Source: Thiomicrorhabdus heinhorstiae
GTDB taxonomy: Bacteria > Pseudomonadota > Gammaproteobacteria > Thiomicrospirales > Thiomicrospiraceae
Direction of reading: 5' to 3'
Assembly: GCF_013391765.2 (NCBI RefSeq)
Contig: NZ_JACBGI020000017.1
Location: forward strand, 1 to 50,407
Length of the DNA stretch: 50,407 bases
Shown: positions 1 to 9,701 of the stretch, piece by piece
Layout: every line of letters starts with the position of its first letter
Numbering within the stretch: position 1 is the first letter of the stretch
Notes under the pieces: model-generated
The model's input: only the letters and a program-made list of their open reading frames with translations
Database searches by the model: none
What the model was told of the DNA's origin: nothing
Position numbers and translations under genes: made by a program

Positions 1-280
1 AGTAACAAGGTGGTTTCAATAAAATGAAAATATTTTTTTAAATTGAGAAAAATTTAAATTTATCCGGCATAAAAAAACTTGCGTGAAGCAGGAAACGTCA
101 GAAAGCGAACAGGCTTTAGAACGGCAAATTCAAGATAAAAAGGGAACGAAAAAGACTGACAGGAGAAAAGGTGGGGAATTTTCCCTAAAAACAGATCTGA
201 CTTCCAAAAACGGCAAAAAACATCCACTCTCTGGGAAGAAAAATCAATAAAACACAGACAAAAACTTGCTAGAAAAAAGA
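1..280. other. AT-rich spacer downstream of RNase P RNA, no gene seen
   Basis: This stretch is rich in A and T runs. The only long open frame crosses the 3' end of the RNase P RNA gene and has a low-complexity translation, so I do not treat it as coding. T-rich sequence directly follows the RNase P P1 helix on the minus strand and could support transcript termination. No tRNA, promoter pair or convincing hairpin was recognised. In related bacteria this side of rnpB often leads to mraZ and the division cluster, but nothing in the visible bases proves that here. Confidence 0.5.
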
Positions 281-657
<377 letters not shown>

Positions 658-700
658 GTGGCGCTATAGTACAGCAAACCCCCTGCAAACACCAGCAGGA
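658..700 (-). promoter_or_regulatory. Probable rnpB promoter
   Basis: On the minus strand a TACTAT hexamer (plus-strand 666-671) lies about 8 nt before the first base of the P1 helix, where the RNA should start. It is followed by a GC-rich GCGCC discriminator, typical of growth-rate-controlled stable RNA promoters. The -35 region is poor: no good TTGACA match is seen at 16-18 bp. Position relative to the RNA end is the main support. Confidence 0.5.
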
Positions 701-744
701 AAAACCGGCCGCCGCAGAGAAACATCGCATCCATTCCGACACGC

Positions 745-2037
745 TCATTTTGCACCGGCCGACTGCAGTGCTTGCGCCACCTGAATTCGGAAATGATAAG
801 CGACCGGAGAATTCACCATTAAAGCAAACGGCTGCCAATGACCTTCTTTGACGATGTAGCCTGCCAGACAACTGACACCTTTCAAAGTACCGGTTTTTGC
901 ATAGATCCCTGGTTCAATTTCGGGTAACAGATAACGCCACGGATAAAACGCTTTGAGCACTTCCGACAGCTGCTGAGGCGTCAGCCGATTCTCCTTAGAT
1001 AAACCGGCACCGTCTTCCAAATGAAAGGAAGTCCAGCCAAAACGGCTTTTCAACCACTGCTGGTAGTAACGACTCACCTTATCGCCATCTGCTGGTTTGC
1101 CAGAAGCATCTGCCGCCAGATTCAGGGCAAGTTGGTTGGCAATAAAATTGGTCGAAAAAGCCAGCATCGAACGAATCATCTCACCGAGAGTACGAGTGTT
1201 ACGATAGGTCATTAACAAATCGTCGCGATGCTCTGCAGCGGATATTTTTCGTCCGACAGGCGCTTGTTCGATTTGCAGCCCTTTCTGCTGTAAGAACAGT
1301 GAAAAAAGCTCGCCGAAATAACGGCTACCGGCTTGTGTTTCCGCGCCAAGATTGAAGCGCTCGGCGCCTTTGAATGGATGTTGATCCCACTGAGTCTGAG
1401 CAACCTTTTTCGATAACTCGGTCAGAGGCGTTTGAGGTTCGGCACTCATCCACTGTTTCGAATTTCGACGAATATAGATACTGTTGAAATTGGCTGCCAA
1501 GGCCGACGGCACAGCATCATACGGATTGGAAGAGTCTCCTGTCCCCGGAAGAACCGTGCCATCACGATAATAGCCGTCATCCAGCAGAAGACGCTGAATA
1601 CGGGGAACACCACGTTGCTGCAAATTAGCGACCACTTCTTCAGCCATCATGCTTAACTCTTCGGAAACCAGAAATGGATCACCATAGCCTTTGATCAACA
1701 GAGCCGGCGCACCATCCTCATTTTGCAACAGATAAAATTCGGTCTTAAAACGATAATCTTCGCCCCAATGATCGAGCGCCATCAGAGCGGTCACCAATTT
1801 GGTTGTCGAAGCGGGAATAAAAGATTGATCGGCGCGAATCTCCCGTAAAGCTTTGCCCTTCTCGTCACGCCACAACAATCCTGCCTGAGAGTTATCGGCT
1901 ACCTTCTTCAGAACGGCCTGGGGAGGTTGCGTCCCCGCCTCAACCCAAGCGACTTTCAATAGCAGCAACAAGACCAGGAAAACAGATAGCAATGGAACCG
2001 ACAAGCGTTGTCGGCCTTTACAAATACGATAATCCAA
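745..2037 (-). CDS. dacB: D-alanyl-D-alanine carboxypeptidase/endopeptidase PBP4
   Basis: Periplasmic class C penicillin-binding protein that trims stem peptides and cleaves cross-links in peptidoglycan. The three active-site motifs of the family are visible: SxxK as STTK near residues 77-80 (short numbering), SxN as STN in FSTNFIANQ, and KTG in YAKTGTLKG near the C terminus. The N terminus is basic and then strongly hydrophobic, ending near WVEAG, as in a signal peptide. I chose a TTG start at 2037 because GGGGGAGAG lies just upstream and the product begins directly with the signal peptide. An in-frame GTG at 2100 would add 21 residues without a clear ribosome site. It lies upstream of rnpB on the same strand. 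Confidence 0.93.
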   Translation of the reverse strand: MDYRICKGRQRLSVPLLSVFLVLLLLLKVAWVEAGTQPPQAVLKKVADNSQAGLLWRDEKGKALREIRADQSFIPASTTKLVTALMALDHWGEDYRFKTEFYLLQNEDGAPALLIKGYGDPFLVSEELSMMAEEVVANLQQRGVPRIQRLLLDDGYYRDGTVLPGTGDSSNPYDAVPSALAANFNSIYIRRNSKQWMSAEPQTPLTELSKKVAQTQWDQHPFKGAERFNLGAETQAGSRYFGELFSLFLQQKGLQIEQAPVGRKISAAEHRDDLLMTYRNTRTLGEMIRSMLAFSTNFIANQLALNLAADASGKPADGDKVSRYYQQWLKSRFGWTSFHLEDGAGLSKENRLTPQQLSEVLKAFYPWRYLLPEIEPGIYAKTGTLKGVSCLAGYIVKEGHWQPFALMVNSPVAYHFRIQVAQALQSAGAK

Positions 2038-2170
2038 ACTCTCTCCCCCGCATGTTTCCCTGTAGTTTTGGCTTTTCCAAGAAGATGTTATTATACGCAC
2101 AAGTCGTCGAGCAACGACAAATCAGAATGACGCAACCTTCCAATTGCTCAAAAACAGAACCGGAACCCTT

Positions 2171-2548
2171 GTGACACCCAGAAAATCCTTATCCTCCTCG
2201 AAACCAATCCTGTGCCAACCGCTTTGCAAAACCTTCCTCTACGGATTTGCATGGAGCTTGATTTTTGCAGCCTTTATTCCATTGGGAAAAATTGCCGCCT
2301 GGCAGTACAGCATTTTGCTCGGATCGGTGCCGTCTACCTTGCTGTGGGATCTATTTAATCTGCAAAATACGACAACCCAAATCGCCAGTGCAATAGTTAA
2401 CGCCACCATTCTGTTCACCCCCTATTTCTATTTCCGCCTGAGCGGCGAACAATCAAAATGGCTATGGCTGACATTTTCGCTCTATGGATTCATTAATGCT
2501 GCGCTTGGTTTTAGTATTATTATCAGTCTGAGGGGCGGCCATCTGTGA
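2171..2548 (+). CDS. Small membrane protein, function unknown
   Basis: About 125 residues with three to four hydrophobic segments (around FAWSLIFAAFIPLG, YSILLGSVPSTLLW, ATILFTPYFYF and FSLYGFINAALGF), so probably an inner-membrane protein. No family was recognised. Its TGA stop overlaps the GTG start of rsmJ by two bases, so the two are likely cotranscribed and translationally coupled. The start is uncertain: GTG at 2171 has a weak GGA upstream; TTG at 2144 would add nine residues and has no ribosome site. Coding status rests on frame length, hydrophobic pattern and tight coupling to rsmJ. Confidence 0.6.
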   Translation: MTPRKSLSSSKPILCQPLCKTFLYGFAWSLIFAAFIPLGKIAAWQYSILLGSVPSTLLWDLFNLQNTTTQIASAIVNATILFTPYFYFRLSGEQSKWLWLTFSLYGFINAALGFSIIISLRGGHL

Positions 2549-3336
2549 TCGCTATAGACGACAAATTCTGTCCCGAATCAAGCCATTTGATCGCAGAGAC
2601 ATTCACCATCCCCCTGCTATCTCAATTGTCGGAGATACCTGACTTTTTACTTAGTTGGAAGGAGACGGATGAGGGCCATATTCTCGAGCTGAATGACGGC
2701 GGCAAATCACCGATTTCGATCGACTTCCTGGCCGGAAAAAAAGCTCATCGTCGCCAGTTCGGCGGCGGTAAAGGACAACCGCTGGTCAGAGCGATGGGAC
2801 AACTGGAAAATACTTTGCCGAACGTTGTCGACGCAACCGCCGGTATGGGCGGAGACAGTTATGTTCTGGCATCACAGGGATTTGAGGTAACACTGATCGA
2901 GCGTAGTCAGGCAGTCGCCGCCTTGCTGTTCGACGCCTTGCAGCGTGCACGATTGAGTGAAGACTCGGAGATTCTGCAAACTTTGCAACATATGCGATTA
3001 GTTCACTCCGATAGCGCGCAGTATTTACGGCAAACCGCAGATCAAGTCGATGTCGTCTATATGGATCCGATGTATCCACATAAAAAGAAAAAGGCCGCGG
3101 TTAAAAAAGAGATGGCCATGTTGCAAAAAATGCTCGGCGCCGATACCGACAGTGAAAATTTGTTGGATGCCGCTCTGCACAAAGCGACTTACCGCGTAGT
3201 GGTTAAACGTCCGAAAGGCGCTGAACCGGTTTTTCATCCGACCATTCAGCCCAGTACCAATATCAGCAGCCCGAATACCCGCTACGACATCTATTCGATC
3301 AAAGCGTTGAAAGCCTCAGGGCAATTAAGCGAATAA
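2545..3336 (+). CDS. rsmJ: 16S rRNA (guanine(1516)-N(2))-methyltransferase
   Basis: SAM-dependent methyltransferase that makes m2G1516 in 16S rRNA of the small ribosomal subunit. The 263-residue product has the RsmJ (YhiQ, DUF548) features: SAM-binding motif I as DATAGMGGDSYVLA near residue 97, an acidic loop-2 position in VTLIERS, and the catalytic YMDPMYPHKKKKA motif near residue 175. The end VVKRPKGAEP is also typical. It starts with GTG overlapping the stop of the small membrane protein and ends 6 bp before the convergent rsmI gene, so two 16S rRNA methylases sit side by side on opposite strands. Confidence 0.93.
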   Translation: MIAIDDKFCPESSHLIAETFTIPLLSQLSEIPDFLLSWKETDEGHILELNDGGKSPISIDFLAGKKAHRRQFGGGKGQPLVRAMGQLENTLPNVVDATAGMGGDSYVLASQGFEVTLIERSQAVAALLFDALQRARLSEDSEILQTLQHMRLVHSDSAQYLRQTADQVDVVYMDPMYPHKKKKAAVKKEMAMLQKMLGADTDSENLLDAALHKATYRVVVKRPKGAEPVFHPTIQPSTNISSPNTRYDIYSIKALKASGQLSE

Positions 3337-3342
3337 GCAGCG

Positions 3343-4212
3343 CTAGCCATTATCCATTTGCATATCTTTTAGCTCCTGCGCTCTTTGATAGACCGCTTTC
3401 TTTTTACGACCACCGTACTCACTGACGATTTCAGCGATCTGCTTTACCGGCAAAGACTGCTTCAACAACAATAAAATCAGCACATCGTCAGCATTCTCTT
3501 CACGCTCAGGCTGCTCGTCGGCCCCTTGCAGCATGATGACGAATTCGCCACGCACTCGATCCGGGTTCTGTTTGAAGTACTCGACAATTTCACCAAGATC
3601 GCTGCCGACGAACTGCTCGAACTGTTTGGTCAACTCCTTGGCCACTACCGCCTGCCTTTCGGCACCGAAAACCTCCAACATCGCCTCCAGAGTTGCCTGC
3701 AAGCGATGCGGAGACTCATAAAACACCATCGTTCGGCCCTCTTGCGTCAACGTCTGCAAAACCTGCAAACGCTTGGCGGCTTTGGCAGGCAAAAATCCTT
3801 CGTAGCTGAAACGGTCGGTCGGCATACCTGCGGCGCATAAGGCGGTAATCACCGCACTTGGCCCGGGAATCGGAACCACACTAAACCCCTCATCCCGTAA
3901 CGCCTTGACCAGATGATAACCGGGGTCGTTAATCAAAGGCGTGCCGGCATCGGAAATCAAAGCACCGTTTTCACCCTGACGCAGTCGCTGTTTAACCCCT
4001 TCAATACGCTCCTGCTCATTATGGTCATGCAAACTGATCAGCGGCTTGTTAATGGCAAAATGCTGCAACAACGGCTTACTGTGGCGAGTATCTTCGGCTG
4101 CGATCCAGTCAACCGAAGAAAGCGTCTCGATCGCCCGCTGAGTAAAGTCCTTAAGATTGCCGATTGGCGTCGCTACGATAAATAGGCTGCCGCTGTGATT
4201 AACTGTTTCCAT
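3343..4212 (-). CDS. rsmI: 16S rRNA (cytidine(1402)-2'-O)-methyltransferase
   Basis: Methylates the ribose of C1402 in 16S rRNA, contributing to decoding fidelity. The 289-residue protein has the tetrapyrrole-methylase-like fold motifs of the family: LFIVATPIGNLKD at the N terminus, AAEDTRH near residue 40, GALISDAGTPLINDPG near residue 85, and IPGPSAVITAL. The C-terminal RsmI helical domain is present (LPVKQIAEIVSEYGGRKK). It is divergent from lpoA, the same neighbourhood seen in many gammaproteobacteria (yraL-yraM). Confidence 0.95.
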   Translation of the reverse strand: METVNHSGSLFIVATPIGNLKDFTQRAIETLSSVDWIAAEDTRHSKPLLQHFAINKPLISLHDHNEQERIEGVKQRLRQGENGALISDAGTPLINDPGYHLVKALRDEGFSVVPIPGPSAVITALCAAGMPTDRFSYEGFLPAKAAKRLQVLQTLTQEGRTMVFYESPHRLQATLEAMLEVFGAERQAVVAKELTKQFEQFVGSDLGEIVEYFKQNPDRVRGEFVIMLQGADEQPEREENADDVLILLLLKQSLPVKQIAEIVSEYGGRKKKAVYQRAQELKDMQMDNG

Positions 4213-4386
4213 CTAACTCCCGTTTCCAGCCGCTAAGGCCGCATAAATCGCTCACATTTAATTAAAACAAAACCCTGACTGATAACGGAATAAAAAGAAT
4301 TTTCCGTAAACGCGCTTCAATAACACTTCGCCTGTAGGAATCGGCTATAATCGCTTTCTAATAACAGACAACTATTCTATAGAAAA

Positions 4387-5955
4387 ATGACTGACAAGAC
4401 CGTTTTTTCCCGCGCCCTATCCCTTGGCAAAACTTTCTCCGTCGCGATGATTCTGGCCTTATCCGCCTGTTCGATCCCACCTAAGGTTCCACCGGTCGAA
4501 AGACACAAACCGGTAACGCCTCCCGAACCGCAACCACCTAAACAGCCGGAGCAGGTGCTAGAAACCATTGGCATCCAGCAACCTGGATTTGATCTGCAAC
4601 CGCAAGCCTTGCCGATCGGTGGCGAATCCGATTTGCAGCAGCGAATCAATACAGCGGATCTGAACGGCGACTGGGTAAGCTATCTCGAACTGAACCAGCA
4701 ATTCTGGCAGGCATCGGATGACGAAGGCCGTGAAAAAATAGAATATGCCGTCTGGCAAAAACTCCAGCTGCTTTCCGACAGCAACGTCGCCCAGCTCGAA
4801 CAGGAACCTTCGCGCATCGTACAAAGCTGGATTCGCCTATTAAAAGCCTCGCGCAGCAGTGCCGATAAACTGGAAAACCGTCTGCAACAGGTCCGACAGG
4901 AAGAGCCGTTTGCCATCTATCAGGCGCACCTCTTGCCACAGCTGATCGATAATTTCAGCGATCTGACCAGTTACAACAATATCGCGGTACTTCTGCCTCT
5001 TCAAGGCCGTTATCAGCAGGTCGGAGAACAGATTAAAGAAGGCATTCTAAAAGCCTATTTCGCTTCCGAGCGCAGCGGTCGCATTCAATTTTACGACACC
5101 TCCGATCCAAGCCGTATCGAGAATACCTACTACCAGGCTAAGCAGGATGGTGCCGACATGATTATCGGGCCATTGCTAAAAGAATCCATTCAACAGCTGA
5201 TTCCGTTAAACGATGCCGACATTATTGCGCTGAACCGGGTCGATAACGCGCCTTTTACCGAATTCAGTTTTAAATCGGCTCACGAAATCGGGCAGCTGAT
5301 TCAACGCCTTAACGCTTACGGTTATAAAAACCTCGGTATCCTCACCCCAGACTCCGCTGCCCAATTGAAACAGGCGCAAGAGTTGAAAAACCAGTGGGAA
5401 CTGGAAAACGGCCACCAAGCGGTTCTGCAAACCTATCCGGATGATAATCCGCGCTTGAGAAACGCTTTAAGCGACCTGATCAACGAAACCTCCAGCAGTG
5501 AACGCTATCAGATTTTGAGACGGATCAGCGGCGAGAAAATCGAATTCTTCCCGCGGATTCGCGAAGATTTAAACGCGGTAGTGATTTTTGACGAACCGCA
5601 GCGAATCGCCGTCTTCAAACCGCAGTTTGCCTACTATCAGTTAAAAATTCCGGTCTTCTCTTCATCGGAAGCGGCGCCAAAGGTTTTAACCAACACGCAA
5701 TCACTGCATGATTTAAAAGGGCTGCAATTTTTGGCAGCTCCGGCTTCGGTTACCCCGGACAGTTTGGAAACGTTGTTTGAAGCTTTCGGCTGGGACAGCT
5801 ATCTGGCGGCAACGCACCTATCGGTTTTGCGTGCCGGCGGACAGATATCCAACGGTAAAACCGGAAAACTGCGCCTGAATCCGCAAACCAATCAGATTGA
5901 GCAAACCCTGATCTGGGCAACCTACGACGATGAAGGGAAAATTCAAGCGCAGTAG
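4387..5955 (+). CDS. lpoA: Penicillin-binding protein activator LpoA
   Basis: Outer-membrane lipoprotein that reaches through the periplasm and stimulates the bifunctional synthase PBP1A. The N terminus is a lipoprotein signal with lipobox LSAC (Cys about residue 28), followed by a proline-rich linker. The C-terminal half resembles a periplasmic binding protein fold of the LppC/LpoA family: IAVLLPLQGRYQQVGEQIKEG, GADMIIGPLLKES and the closing LRLNPQTNQIEQTLIWA. A TATAAT hexamer at 4346-4351 lies 35 bp before the ATG, though its -35 partner is weak. Synteny with rsmI and yraN supports the call. Confidence 0.93.
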   Translation: MTDKTVFSRALSLGKTFSVAMILALSACSIPPKVPPVERHKPVTPPEPQPPKQPEQVLETIGIQQPGFDLQPQALPIGGESDLQQRINTADLNGDWVSYLELNQQFWQASDDEGREKIEYAVWQKLQLLSDSNVAQLEQEPSRIVQSWIRLLKASRSSADKLENRLQQVRQEEPFAIYQAHLLPQLIDNFSDLTSYNNIAVLLPLQGRYQQVGEQIKEGILKAYFASERSGRIQFYDTSDPSRIENTYYQAKQDGADMIIGPLLKESIQQLIPLNDADIIALNRVDNAPFTEFSFKSAHEIGQLIQRLNAYGYKNLGILTPDSAAQLKQAQELKNQWELENGHQAVLQTYPDDNPRLRNALSDLINETSSSERYQILRRISGEKIEFFPRIREDLNAVVIFDEPQRIAVFKPQFAYYQLKIPVFSSSEAAPKVLTNTQSLHDLKGLQFLAAPASVTPDSLETLFEAFGWDSYLAATHLSVLRAGGQISNGKTGKLRLNPQTNQIEQTLIWATYDDEGKIQAQ

Positions 5956-5978
5956 GCGTTTCAGGATTAGAAACTAAA

Positions 5979-6320
5979 ATGTTCGCAATCGGCAAACGCA
6001 AAGAAAACCAGGCGCAAAAATGGCTCAGTAAACAAGGGGTAAAATGCGTGGAAGAAAACTTTCGTTGTAGAGGCGGGGAGATCGACCTGATCTGCCGACA
6101 TGACGATTATCTGGTGTTTATCGAAGTGAAATACCGTAAAAACCTCGATCACGGCCATCCTAGCGAATTCGTCACCGCGGGAAAGCAAGGCAAAATACGT
6201 CATTGCGCCGAGGTTTTTCTGCAATCACATGCCGAATACCAAAGCTGCCCGATGCGTTTCGATGTCATAACTTTCAGCGGAAATGACACTCAACCCGAAT
6301 GGATTCAAAACGCCTTTTAG
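5979..6320 (+). CDS. YraN family (UPF0102) nuclease-fold protein
   Basis: 113 residues, the usual length for UPF0102. The core motif GGEIDLICRHDDYLVFIEVKYRK is the D-(I/V)-D...E-V-K active-site pattern of the PD-(D/E)XK nuclease fold, shared with Holliday-junction resolvase-like proteins. Biochemical activity is not established for most members. It follows lpoA by 23 bp on the same strand, matching the lpoA-yraN order of Escherichia coli, so the pair is probably one transcript. It converges on ppsA. Confidence 0.92.
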   Translation: MFAIGKRKENQAQKWLSKQGVKCVEENFRCRGGEIDLICRHDDYLVFIEVKYRKNLDHGHPSEFVTAGKQGKIRHCAEVFLQSHAEYQSCPMRFDVITFSGNDTQPEWIQNAF

Positions 6321-6351
6321 GTTCTTCACACCCTTTTCGCAACAATCGCCG

Positions 6352-8766
6352 TTATTTGCTCGCTTCGGCGCTCAACACCAGCTTCTGGGTTTTTAAAATC
6401 GAATCCGGATTCAGACTGATCGCATCAATTCCCTGCTCGACCAGAAATTCGGTATAGTCGGGAAAATCCGACGGCGCCTGCCCGCATAAACCGATATGTC
6501 GATGGTTGCGTTTGGCACCTTCGATCGCCATGGCAACCATTTTTTTAACGCCGGGATCCCTCTCGTCATAATCGGCGGCCACTTTCTGCGAATCACGATC
6601 CACCCCCAGCACCAGCTGAGTGAGGTCGTTGGTACCGATCGAGAAGCCGTCGAAATACTCGGAAAATTCGTCGATCAGCAGCACATTATTCGGAATTTCA
6701 CACATCATATAAACCTGCAAGCCATCCTGACCGCGTACCAGACCGTTTGCTGCTAGATTCTCCAGAACCTGCTTAGCTTCCTGAACACGTCGACAGAAAG
6801 GCACCATGATAATGACGTTTTTCAGACCCATCTGCTGACGCACACGCTGCAACGCCTGGCATTCCAGTTCAAAGGCTTCGGCAAAGTCGGGATCGTTATA
6901 ACGAACCGCGCCGCGAAAACCGATCATCGGGTTCTCTTCATGCAGCTCGAAATATTTACCGCCGAGCAGATTGGCATATTCGTTGGATTTGAAGTCCGAA
7001 AGACGGATTACTACCGGTTTCGGATAAAATGCCGCTGCCAGCTGCCCAATCCCTTCCGACAAAGTCTGCGTAAAAAAACGAGCGCCGGATTCATAACCTG
7101 CGATTAAACCCTCCAACTCGGCACGCGTCTGTTCCGACATTACTTTTTGCGGATAGAGCAACGCCATCGGATGCGCCTTGATCTGATTATTAATAATGAA
7201 TTCCATCCGCGCCAGGCCAACACCGTCATTCGGCAATCGATTGATGTTAAAGGCCGACTGAGGATCCGCGATATTCATCATCAAATGCGTTTTCGGTTTC
7301 GGCAGATCGCTCAAGTCGGTATGAATAACTTCATACTCGACCTGCCCGGCATAGACATTTCCCTGATCGCCTTGAGCGCAGGACACAGTAATCCAACTGC
7401 CGTTATCGATTTTCGCCGTGGCGTCGACCGTTCCGACTACTGCCGGGATTCCCAGTTCGCGCGCGATAATCGCCGCATGACAAGTTCGCCCCCCACGGTT
7501 GGTTACCAGAGCGGAGGCCATTTTCATAACCGGCTCCCAATCCGGAGTGGTCATATCGGATACCAAAACTTCACCGGCCTTGAAGGTCGACAGTTCTTCA
7601 ACCGACTCAATGACTCGAGCACGGCCGGCAGCAATTTTAGTCCCTACCGCACGACCGTATACCAAGGCCTGATCGGGAGTACGGCACAAACGGAACTGCT
7701 CCAACTGATGAGCCTGTTTCTGCGACACAACCGTTTCCGGCCGCGCCTGAACAATAAACAATTCACCGCTGACACCGTCCTTGGCCCATTCGATATCCAT
7801 CGGGCGGTTGCTTCCGGCCTGCTCACTGTAGTAGTCTTCGATAATCAGCGCATATTCAGTCAGCTTCATTACTTCCTGATCGTTTAAACAGAATTTCTTG
7901 CGATCTATTGGCGAAGTCGGGATATTTTTTACCGCCTCACGTCGATTCTGATCCGAAGAATAGACCATTTTGATTTTTTTACTGCCGAGGTGACGCTTCA
8001 ATACGCAGCGATGCCCCAGCTTAAAGGTCGGCTTGTGTACCATAAATTCGTCCGGATCCACCGCCCCCTGAACGACGTTTTCCCCTAATCCGTAAGCACC
8101 GGTAATCAGCACCACCTGGTCGAAACCGCTTTCGGTGTCGATGGTAAACATGACGCCGGACGCGGACAAATCGGAGCGCACCATCTCCTGCACGCCGATC
8201 GATAGAGCGACTTCAAAATGATCAAACCCCTGGTCGATACGGTAGTGAATCGCACGATCGGTAAACAGACTGGCAAAACAGCGTCGACAAGCATCGGTGA
8301 ATTCCGCATATCCTGAGATATTCAGGTAAGTGTCCTGCTGTCCGGCAAAACTGGCATTCGGCAAATCTTCGGCTGTGGCGGAGCTGCGAATCGCTAAAGA
8401 AGAACCGCTGCCAATCTCGTTCATCAACTCGTCATACGCCAGCCTCATCTCTTCCTGCAAAACTAGCGGCAAATCGGCACGATAGATCAATTCACGAATC
8501 TGAGCGCCGCGTCTTTGCAAATCGGCAGCATCATCAGGGTCAAGTGCATCCAGTAATTCGTGCAGACGCGGCCAAAGCGCATTTTCTTCCAATAGATAAC
8601 GGTAGGCGTCGGCGGTAATGGCAAAACCGCGGGGAACGGGTACACCGAGCGGAGTTAAATTACTGAACATCTCGCCAAGGGAGGCGTTTTTCCCACCAAC
8701 CAGCGGGATATCTTGAAGAGTTAAGGCGGAAAAATTTTTAATGTAACGAAAAGTTTCATGCGACAT
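6352..8766 (-). CDS. ppsA: Phosphoenolpyruvate synthase
   Basis: Converts pyruvate, ATP and water to phosphoenolpyruvate, AMP and phosphate, the gluconeogenic route from pyruvate. About 804 residues, normal for the family. An N-terminal PEP/pyruvate-binding domain (VGGKNASLGEM, SSATAEDLPNASFAGQQ) is followed by the swivelling phosphohistidine domain with GGRTCHAAIIARELGIPAVVGT, and a C-terminal TIM barrel ending in the catalytic LCGQAPSDFPDY region. I chose the ATG at 8766 because GGGAGG lies 5 bp upstream and the product begins at the conserved MSHETFRYI; a longer frame to 8910 has an uncharacteristic N terminus. Confidence 0.96.
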   Translation of the reverse strand: MSHETFRYIKNFSALTLQDIPLVGGKNASLGEMFSNLTPLGVPVPRGFAITADAYRYLLEENALWPRLHELLDALDPDDAADLQRRGAQIRELIYRADLPLVLQEEMRLAYDELMNEIGSGSSLAIRSSATAEDLPNASFAGQQDTYLNISGYAEFTDACRRCFASLFTDRAIHYRIDQGFDHFEVALSIGVQEMVRSDLSASGVMFTIDTESGFDQVVLITGAYGLGENVVQGAVDPDEFMVHKPTFKLGHRCVLKRHLGSKKIKMVYSSDQNRREAVKNIPTSPIDRKKFCLNDQEVMKLTEYALIIEDYYSEQAGSNRPMDIEWAKDGVSGELFIVQARPETVVSQKQAHQLEQFRLCRTPDQALVYGRAVGTKIAAGRARVIESVEELSTFKAGEVLVSDMTTPDWEPVMKMASALVTNRGGRTCHAAIIARELGIPAVVGTVDATAKIDNGSWITVSCAQGDQGNVYAGQVEYEVIHTDLSDLPKPKTHLMMNIADPQSAFNINRLPNDGVGLARMEFIINNQIKAHPMALLYPQKVMSEQTRAELEGLIAGYESGARFFTQTLSEGIGQLAAAFYPKPVVIRLSDFKSNEYANLLGGKYFELHEENPMIGFRGAVRYNDPDFAEAFELECQALQRVRQQMGLKNVIIMVPFCRRVQEAKQVLENLAANGLVRGQDGLQVYMMCEIPNNVLLIDEFSEYFDGFSIGTNDLTQLVLGVDRDSQKVAADYDERDPGVKKMVAMAIEGAKRNHRHIGLCGQAPSDFPDYTEFLVEQGIDAISLNPDSILKTQKLVLSAEASK

Positions 8767-8878
8767 AGCGCCTCCCGGCTTTGAGCTGTAGTCCCTTTTT
8801 CGGTAATGCTCCCGGAAAGGAGCCCCGCTGCGTGCTAATGAAACGCAAAACAGGAATGACTCCTTCCGGAAATAAACT

Positions 8879-9577
8879 CTATTGACGTAGCGGCAAAGGC
8901 TTCTCGACAACCAAACGGACGGTTCGACTGCCCGGTGTAATTTCGACCACCTCGAATCCGCATGCTTTTAACATATAGATCAAGTCTTCGGTGTGATAAC
9001 GGTTATGTTCAAGAAAATGTTGGAACACATCTTCAATGGCTGCCTTATCAACCTGTTCTTTCCACAAGCTTTCCTCCGGGAACTTGTGTTCCAGATAGGA
9101 TTCCAGCGGCTGGCGAACTAAATCGATCAAACAGAAGCGGCCGCCCGGTTTCAACCAGGAAAAAACTCGTTGAAACAGTTTTACCGGTTGATTCAATTCA
9201 TGAACCAGCATATTTGCCATCACAGCTGCAACCTTTCCTTCGGAAATCGAATTACGTGGATCATTCAAATCATCCAGCAGCATGCGCGCATTTTCCGGCA
9301 AGGGCAACTGAGCCACCAGCATATATTCTGCCGCTTCAATCCCAATCACCGTATTCTGTGCATACCTCAAGGCCAGATCATTGACGAACTGGCCGATTCC
9401 TGCCCCGAGATCCATAATCAGATCATCGTGGTCGATTACACTGCCCATCTGAGCATTCCAAAACTCCCAGAAATCGACATCATGACGCCGATCATAACTG
9501 CGGGTAATCATTTCACGGGCGTAGTCTCCATCGCCTCCGTGATGTTTTAGAATCTGCGCTTGAGTTTTCTCGATCAT
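8879..9577 (-). CDS. Class I SAM-dependent methyltransferase, substrate unknown
   Basis: About 232 residues with a class I methyltransferase core: motif I DLGAGIGQF near residue 57, an acidic residue closing strand 2 in VIGIEAAEYML, and post-motif elements MANMLVHELN and LKPGGRFCLIDLVR. It resembles UbiE/type 11 methyltransferases but no substrate can be inferred. The start ATG at 9577 has GAGGAGG 5 bp upstream; a longer frame to 9616 lacks a ribosome site. It lies 112 bp upstream of ppsA on the same strand and could share its transcript. Confidence 0.85.
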   Translation of the reverse strand: MIEKTQAQILKHHGGDGDYAREMITRSYDRRHDVDFWEFWNAQMGSVIDHDDLIMDLGAGIGQFVNDLALRYAQNTVIGIEAAEYMLVAQLPLPENARMLLDDLNDPRNSISEGKVAAVMANMLVHELNQPVKLFQRVFSWLKPGGRFCLIDLVRQPLESYLEHKFPEESLWKEQVDKAAIEDVFQHFLEHNRYHTEDLIYMLKACGFEVVEITPGSRTVRLVVEKPLPLRQ

Positions 9578-9683
9578 AACCGCCTCCTCATTGAAATAAT
9601 CTCTGTAACAAACCAACAGATTATCAAAACTTCACGCTTGTGCAGTATTGCGCGATCAGATCTTGATAATTCCTGATACGGTT

Positions 9684-9701
9684 TTGCCAAACGGTTGGCA
9701 A
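9684..9701. other. Short dyad directly after the AddA-like stop codon
   Basis: TTGCCAA and TTGGCAA form a perfect 7-bp stem around an ACGG loop, immediately 3' of the TAG stop of the helicase-nuclease gene. There is no T run on either strand, so it is not a standard intrinsic terminator. It could protect a transcript 3' end. Confidence 0.4.

Noticed and set aside
7147-7887. A 246-codon plus-strand frame inside ppsA
   Set aside because: It is antisense to conserved ppsA domains and its translation resembles no protein. It is a shadow of the real frame.
9684-9701. Intrinsic terminator for the AddA-like gene
   Set aside because: The 7-bp stem is good but neither strand has a T run after it.
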